Below, piece after piece: positions 38,193-41,768 of a stretch of 41,768 bases of DNA; within the stretch, counting starts at the first letter, position 1, and each line of letters begins with the position of its first letter. Source of the DNA: Thermodesulfobacteriales bacterium (GTDB lineage Bacteria > Desulfobacterota > Thermodesulfobacteria > Thermodesulfobacteriales > Thermodesulfatatoraceae); NCBI GenBank assembly GCA_026986115.1, contig JALSPG010000063.1, forward strand, positions 1 through 41,768, given 5' to 3'. The notes under the pieces are model-generated. The model saw only the letters and a list, made by a program, of their open reading frames with translations, searched no databases and was not told the origin of the DNA. Made by a program: the position numbers and the translations under genes.

Positions 38193-41100
38193 TGTAAGGC
38201 TACACTTACAATTTTAGAGATACCCTTCTCTTCCATGGTAACACCGATGAGGGTATCAGCGGCTTCCATTACCTGTTTGTTATGCGTCACAAGAATGATT
38301 TGCGCGTAACGGTTGAGTTCTCTTAAAAGTTTGACGAATCGAAGAGTATTGGCCTCGTCAAGGGGAGCATCGACTTCGTCCAAGATGCAAAAAGGCCCAG
38401 GATTTACGAGATAAAAAGCGCAAAGGACCGCAAGGGCCGTGAGGGCCTTTTCTCCACCTGAAAGCATAGAAAGATGTCTTATAGGTTTCCCGGGGAGCTT
38501 TACTGTAAGATCAAGGCCTGCTTGAAGGGGGTCTTCACTTTCTGTGAAGCGGAGTTCGGCTTTCCCTTCTGGGAAAAGATGAGGAAAGATTAGTTTTAGT
38601 TTCTCGTTGGCAGCCTGAAGGGATTCTCGGAGTCTTTGGCGACATTTGTAATTTATTTGTCTTACAGCTTCCTCCAGATCAGAGATAGCCTTTTCTAGAT
38701 CCGCCTTTTGTTCTTGGAGAAAACGTTTTCTTTCTTGAGTTTTCTCTAATTCCTCGATGGCTGCAAGATTAACAGGTCCTAAATTCGCAAGTTTTTTTCT
38801 TAAATATTGGAGCTTCTCTTCTAAAGAAGATATAGAGACTGTTTCAGCTTTGTTAACAAATGGAAGAGGAAATTCTAGTTTTTCGCGAGCTTGTTCTTCG
38901 AGGTGTTTAAGAGAGAGTTCTGTTTCTGCAAGATCTATCTCAAGGCGATGTAGATTTTTTCGGTAAGAGATGATTTTTTCGTTTATTTTTTCTATAGTAA
39001 TGTTTAGTTCTCGCCATTCTTTATCGTATTGTTGATAAATTTTTCTTTTAAGATTTAACTTTTCTTTTAATTTGTCGATTTTTTCTCGATTTTCTTCTAA
39101 AATTTTTCGTTTTTGTTGGTATTCTTCTTTTATTCTTGAAAGTTCTTTTTTTAGTATTTGAAGTTTTTTTTGTCTTTTTTCTAGCTCTTGCCAAATTTTT
39201 GTTTCTTCTTTCAGTAATCTTTCTTCTTCGTGGTAAAGATGCTTTTTCTTTTCCTTTTTTGTAGAGATAGAAATTTCAATTTTTTTAAGCCTTTCCAAAA
39301 AAGATTTTATTTCTTGGTTAATATTTTTTAGTTCTTTTTCAAGAATTTCTATTTTTGGCTTTCTTTCTTCTAAAGAAGCGGTCTTTTCTTTTATTTTTTT
39401 CTCTAATAGGTCTAGTTTTTTCTTTATTTCTTCTTTATTTGTTTTTATTTCTTTTTCTTTTTCTAAAAGAAAATTTTTTTCTTGAGAAGTTGCCTCATAT
39501 TTTAATTTTAAGTGATTTATATTTTTTTCTATTTCTTTTAATTTTTTTATTAAATTTTTTTCTGTTTCTATTTTGATTTTAATGTCTTTTTTTGCATTAT
39601 TTGCTTCCTTTAAAGTGTTTTCTAATTTCGTCTTAATTCTATTATGTAATTTTTCTGTTTCTGTTAACAAATTCTTTTTTTCTTGTAATTCTCGGTATTT
39701 CTTAAGAAGGGAAGGAAATTTTTTCCCTCTTATGTGTAAAAGCCCATCTGGTTCGAGTAAGTGCCCTTCTGGAGTTACAATAGTTTTTCCATCTGAAGGA
39801 AGGAGTTTTTCTTGAAGTTTGACCCGAGATAGACGTCTTTGGAGAAAATCTTCCGGGTTGTTCCCTAGATAAATTAGGGCTGAAATTTCTTTGGGGGTTA
39901 AAATTTCTAGTACTTTCTCAAGTTGGTCTTCTCTTAACCACAAGGCTTCAAGAATTTCTGGAAAGGCAAGTTCTACGAGTTTTTCTTGTTGAGGTAAAAG
40001 TTTTAAAACTTCAAAGAGTAGGGGAATTTTTATATTTTCCTTTGCTAGTACTTTTTCTGCTTCTGGTCGAGCTTTAGCAAGAAAATTTTCAATCCAAGAT
40101 ACTTCTTCACTCAATTCTTTCAACTTAACACGTAAGAAAGCCTCTTCTTCTTTAAGAGTTATTATTTCTTTTTCCTTTTGAGAATATATCTCTTTTAGTT
40201 TTTTTATTTCTGAGTTTGTCTTTTCTATTTCTTTTTTTATTTTCTGTTTATTGTTTTGAACTTCTTTTTCTTCTAGCTTAATTTTTTCTTTTTGTTTTAT
40301 TATTTTTTCTTTTTTTATTTCTAATTTTCTTTCTTCTTCGTTCAGTTTTTTTAGTTCCCGTTCCCAGTATTTTTTTTCTTGTATCTTGTTATCTAGTAGA
40401 TGTTTCTGGTGGAAAATTTCTTCGCGTAATTTTTGTAGTTGATTATTTATTTGTTCTTGCTTTCTGATAAGATCTTGATATTTCTTTTCTAGGTTAATTT
40501 TTTCTTGCTGGTAAGAATTTAATTTTTCTTGAATGCTTTCTTTTTCTATTCGGATTTCCTTTAAGCGGTCCTTTATTTGTTGGAGTCTTTCTTTTTTACC
40601 CAAAAGTCTTCCTTCTGCCTGGGCAATTTCGCGAGCCAGAGAATTTTCTTCTCGCAGTAGGTTTTCTAAGAGATTTTCTTGCTGTTGCAGGGAGTTTTCT
40701 TCTTTTTGTCTTTGAGACTCAAGTTCTTGGAGTTCAACCTGTAAGAGTTCAAGATGGGCCCATTTTTCATCTCTTTGAGGTTCAAGTTCTGCAATTTTGG
40801 TTTCTATTTTTCCAAGGCTTTCTTTCAAGGTTTTTAATTTTTCGAGGATTTTTTCTCTTTTTTTCTGGTATCTTTCATAAAGAATTTGGAGTTTTTTCCG
40901 TTCCAATGTGCGAATTTCTTCCTGGATTTGAAGATAAGTCCGAGTTTTTTCCGCTTGTTTATTAAGTTCTTGGAGTTGGTTTTCTACTTCTACCAAAATA
41001 TCCTTGATGCGAATAAGATTTTGGCGGGTGCGTGAGAGCTGACGTTCTGCTTCTTCTTTTTTGAGTTTATAGCGGGAAATGCCTGCTACTTCTTCTAAAA

Positions 41101-41584
41101 ATCTTCTTCTTTCTCGGGGAGATTGATCTATAAATTGTCCTATTTGCCCTTGGTCGATGATCCCATAACCCCGAGCATGGGCCCCAGTGTCTAAGAAGAG
41201 ATAAACGATATCTTTTAGCCGGCAGGGACGATTATTTAGGAGAAATTCGCTTTCTCCGTCTCGATAAAGCCTGCGGACTACGGTTATTTCTGAATATTTG
41301 GCCAAATCTTTAGGCCCCTTGCCCTCTTCATTAGAAAGGATCAACCGCACTTCAGCAAATTCTGGGCGACGGCCATTTTCTCCAGTGAAAATCAAATCTG
41401 TCATTTCACGTACACGCAGGAGTCTGGGGCTCTGTTCTCCCAAAATCCATCTCAAGGCGTCTATAATGTTACTTTTTCCCGAGCCGTTAGGGCCTACAAT
41501 AGCGGAAATACCTCTGGGAAAGAGAAGGGAAACGCGGTTAGGGAAAGATTTAAAGCCGTAAAGTTCCAAGCGCTTAATATACAT
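38189..41584 (-). CDS. smc: chromosome segregation protein SMC
   Basis: This 1131-aa condensin ATPase organises and segregates the chromosome with ScpA and ScpB. The N-terminal Walker A is GPNGSGKSNIIDALRWILGEQ-like, with HARGYGIIDQGQIGQF after it. Two long Lys/Glu-rich coiled coils flank a hinge (about residues 515-640; FPEILEALWLREDQLEKVL...EGHLLEPDGLLHIRGK). The C-terminal head has LSGGEKALTALAVLCAFYL and CILDEVDAPLDEANTLRFV. The coiled-coil part (39000-40600) is very AT-rich on account of Lys, Glu and Ile codons, not transfer. No ribosome site is obvious before ATG 41584. Confidence 0.97.
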   Translation of the reverse strand: MYIKRLELYGFKSFPNRVSLLFPRGISAIVGPNGSGKSNIIDALRWILGEQSPRLLRVREMTDLIFTGENGRRPEFAEVRLILSNEEGKGPKDLAKYSEITVVRRLYRDGESEFLLNNRPCRLKDIVYLFLDTGAHARGYGIIDQGQIGQFIDQSPRERRRFLEEVAGISRYKLKKEEAERQLSRTRQNLIRIKDILVEVENQLQELNKQAEKTRTYLQIQEEIRTLERKKLQILYERYQKKREKILEKLKTLKESLGKIETKIAELEPQRDEKWAHLELLQVELQELESQRQKEENSLQQQENLLENLLREENSLAREIAQAEGRLLGKKERLQQIKDRLKEIRIEKESIQEKLNSYQQEKINLEKKYQDLIRKQEQINNQLQKLREEIFHQKHLLDNKIQEKKYWERELKKLNEEERKLEIKKEKIIKQKEKIKLEEKEVQNNKQKIKKEIEKTNSEIKKLKEIYSQKEKEIITLKEEEAFLRVKLKELSEEVSWIENFLAKARPEAEKVLAKENIKIPLLFEVLKLLPQQEKLVELAFPEILEALWLREDQLEKVLEILTPKEISALIYLGNNPEDFLQRRLSRVKLQEKLLPSDGKTIVTPEGHLLEPDGLLHIRGKKFPSLLKKYRELQEKKNLLTETEKLHNRIKTKLENTLKEANNAKKDIKIKIETEKNLIKKLKEIEKNINHLKLKYEATSQEKNFLLEKEKEIKTNKEEIKKKLDLLEKKIKEKTASLEERKPKIEILEKELKNINQEIKSFLERLKKIEISISTKKEKKKHLYHEEERLLKEETKIWQELEKRQKKLQILKKELSRIKEEYQQKRKILEENREKIDKLKEKLNLKRKIYQQYDKEWRELNITIEKINEKIISYRKNLHRLEIDLAETELSLKHLEEQAREKLEFPLPFVNKAETVSISSLEEKLQYLRKKLANLGPVNLAAIEELEKTQERKRFLQEQKADLEKAISDLEEAVRQINYKCRQRLRESLQAANEKLKLIFPHLFPEGKAELRFTESEDPLQAGLDLTVKLPGKPIRHLSMLSGGEKALTALAVLCAFYLVNPGPFCILDEVDAPLDEANTLRFVKLLRELNRYAQIILVTHNKQVMEAADTLIGVTMEEKGISKIVSVALH

Positions 41585-41618
41585 GCCGGGAAAAATTTAA
41601 CTAAAGTAAGGCTTAAAA

Positions 41619-41651
41619 CAAGCCCAATTTTGAGCTTTAAAATGGGGCTTG
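41619..41651 (-). terminator. hairpin between smc and tRNA-Arg, possible bidirectional terminator
   Basis: CAAGCCC/GGGCTTG and ATTTT/AAAAT form a 12-bp stem with one mismatch and a 7-base loop. On the minus strand it is followed by TTTT, so it could end transcription entering from beyond the window. The plus side is followed by a weaker CCTTCTTTT. Confidence 0.45.
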
Positions 41652-41691
41652 CCTTCTTTTGGAGACCAGCTAATCTTATTAGAAAAGAAAT

Positions 41692-41768
41692 GCCCCCGTA
41701 GCTCAATCGGATAGAGCAGCGGCCTTCTAAGCCGTTGGTTGGGGGTTCGAGTCCTCCCGGGGGCACCA
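41692..41768 (+). tRNA. tRNA-Arg (TCT)
   Basis: GCCCCCG pairs with CGGGGGC, followed by discriminator A and encoded CCA ending on the last base of the window. The anticodon loop CTTCTAA gives TCT. T-arm GGGGGTTCGAGTCCTCC and the D-arm are regular. The minus-strand ORF at 41494-41766 is a tRNA shadow. Confidence 0.96.

Noticed and set aside
39000-40600. Very AT-rich block as a sign of foreign DNA
   Set aside because: It encodes the Lys/Glu/Ile-rich coiled coil of SMC, which explains the composition.
41494-41766. 90-aa minus-strand ORF beginning MPPGGLEPPTNGLEG
   Set aside because: It is the reverse strand of tRNA-Arg plus the smc leader, another common false prediction.
1-41768. CRISPR array, prophage or integrative element
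   Set aside because: No regularly spaced repeats, integrase, phage structural genes or tRNA-end duplications were seen; the only mobile DNA supported is the MITE and its decayed copy.

Overview
The window looks like part of the chromosome of a thermophilic, anaerobic, Gram-negative bacterium. A deep thermodesulfobacterial lineage is my best guess, but this is inference from gene content and not a database match. The reasons are a small sulfite-reductase-like Fe-S protein, hydrogenase maturation factor HypD, a nickel/cobalt ECF transporter, an archaeal-type RNA ligase beside RtcA, an outer-membrane barrel, and a Lys/Glu-rich SMC. Genes are tightly packed, often overlapping by 1-20 bases, and GTG and TTG starts are common. 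No rRNA, CRISPR array, prophage or intact insertion sequence is visible.

Layout. 1-1334 (minus): the first 30 codons of recN, then asd, then a zinc-ribbon gene absent from the ORF track because an in-frame TGA splits it. 1335-1621: non-coding, with a GC-rich terminator-like hairpin and a perfect FNR/CRP-type palindrome. 1622-4356 (plus): a small zinc-finger protein, then an NtrC-family sigma-54 response regulator overlapping its membrane histidine kinase. 4333-4527: two inverted repeats of the same design, a terminator and a canonical -24/-12 sigma-54 promoter. 4568-12304: a tightly packed eight-gene operon. It encodes a tandem-OB periplasmic protein, a DUF4405-like membrane cytochrome, a PqqD-like RRE protein, an ATP-grasp ligase, a PLP decarboxylase, a urea-transporter/M23 peptidase fusion, an outer-membrane barrel and a TPR protein. 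From about 6343 to 12230 it is clearly richer in G+C than its surroundings. 12402-16641: tRNA-Leu, then on the minus strand manC, a phosphofructokinase, a TIGR01777 epimerase and tRNA-Asn. 17015-24169 (plus): an HD-GYP phosphodiesterase, a siroheme/ferredoxin-type protein and two consecutive UvrA paralogues. 24157-26221 (minus): a small unknown ORF, hypD and a DUF72 protein. 26270-30617 (plus): rpsT, tRNA-Ala, a five-gene nickel/cobalt ECF transporter and a SlyD-like prolyl isomerase. 30693-32303 (minus): an SDH/SppA-type membrane serine protease and a rhomboid protease. 32390-36495 (plus): two Opp/Dpp ATPases, rtcA and an Rnl3-type RNA ligase. 36522-41768: an SO_0444/DUF318 permease, a MITE-like element, a small lipoprotein, smc and tRNA-Arg, which ends on the last base.

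How the parts work together. The strongest candidate for an undescribed system is the sigma-54 operon. The two-component pair sits directly upstream, two matching inverted repeats lie at a distance typical of NtrC-type enhancers, and the promoter has the canonical GG-N10-GC spacing. In the operon an RRE-fold PqqD-like protein overlaps the ATP-grasp enzyme, which overlaps the decarboxylase. The decarboxylase begins with a YxxPxI-type sequence resembling the leader motif that RRE domains bind in lasso-peptide systems. I infer that the RRE protein may gather the two enzymes into a complex making a small amine or peptide-like product. The transporter/M23 fusion, barrel and TPR protein would handle it across the envelope. 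The substrate is unknown. Elsewhere, the nickel transporter and HypD fit a hydrogenase-dependent lifestyle, and rtcA plus Rnl3 form an RNA end-sealing pair.
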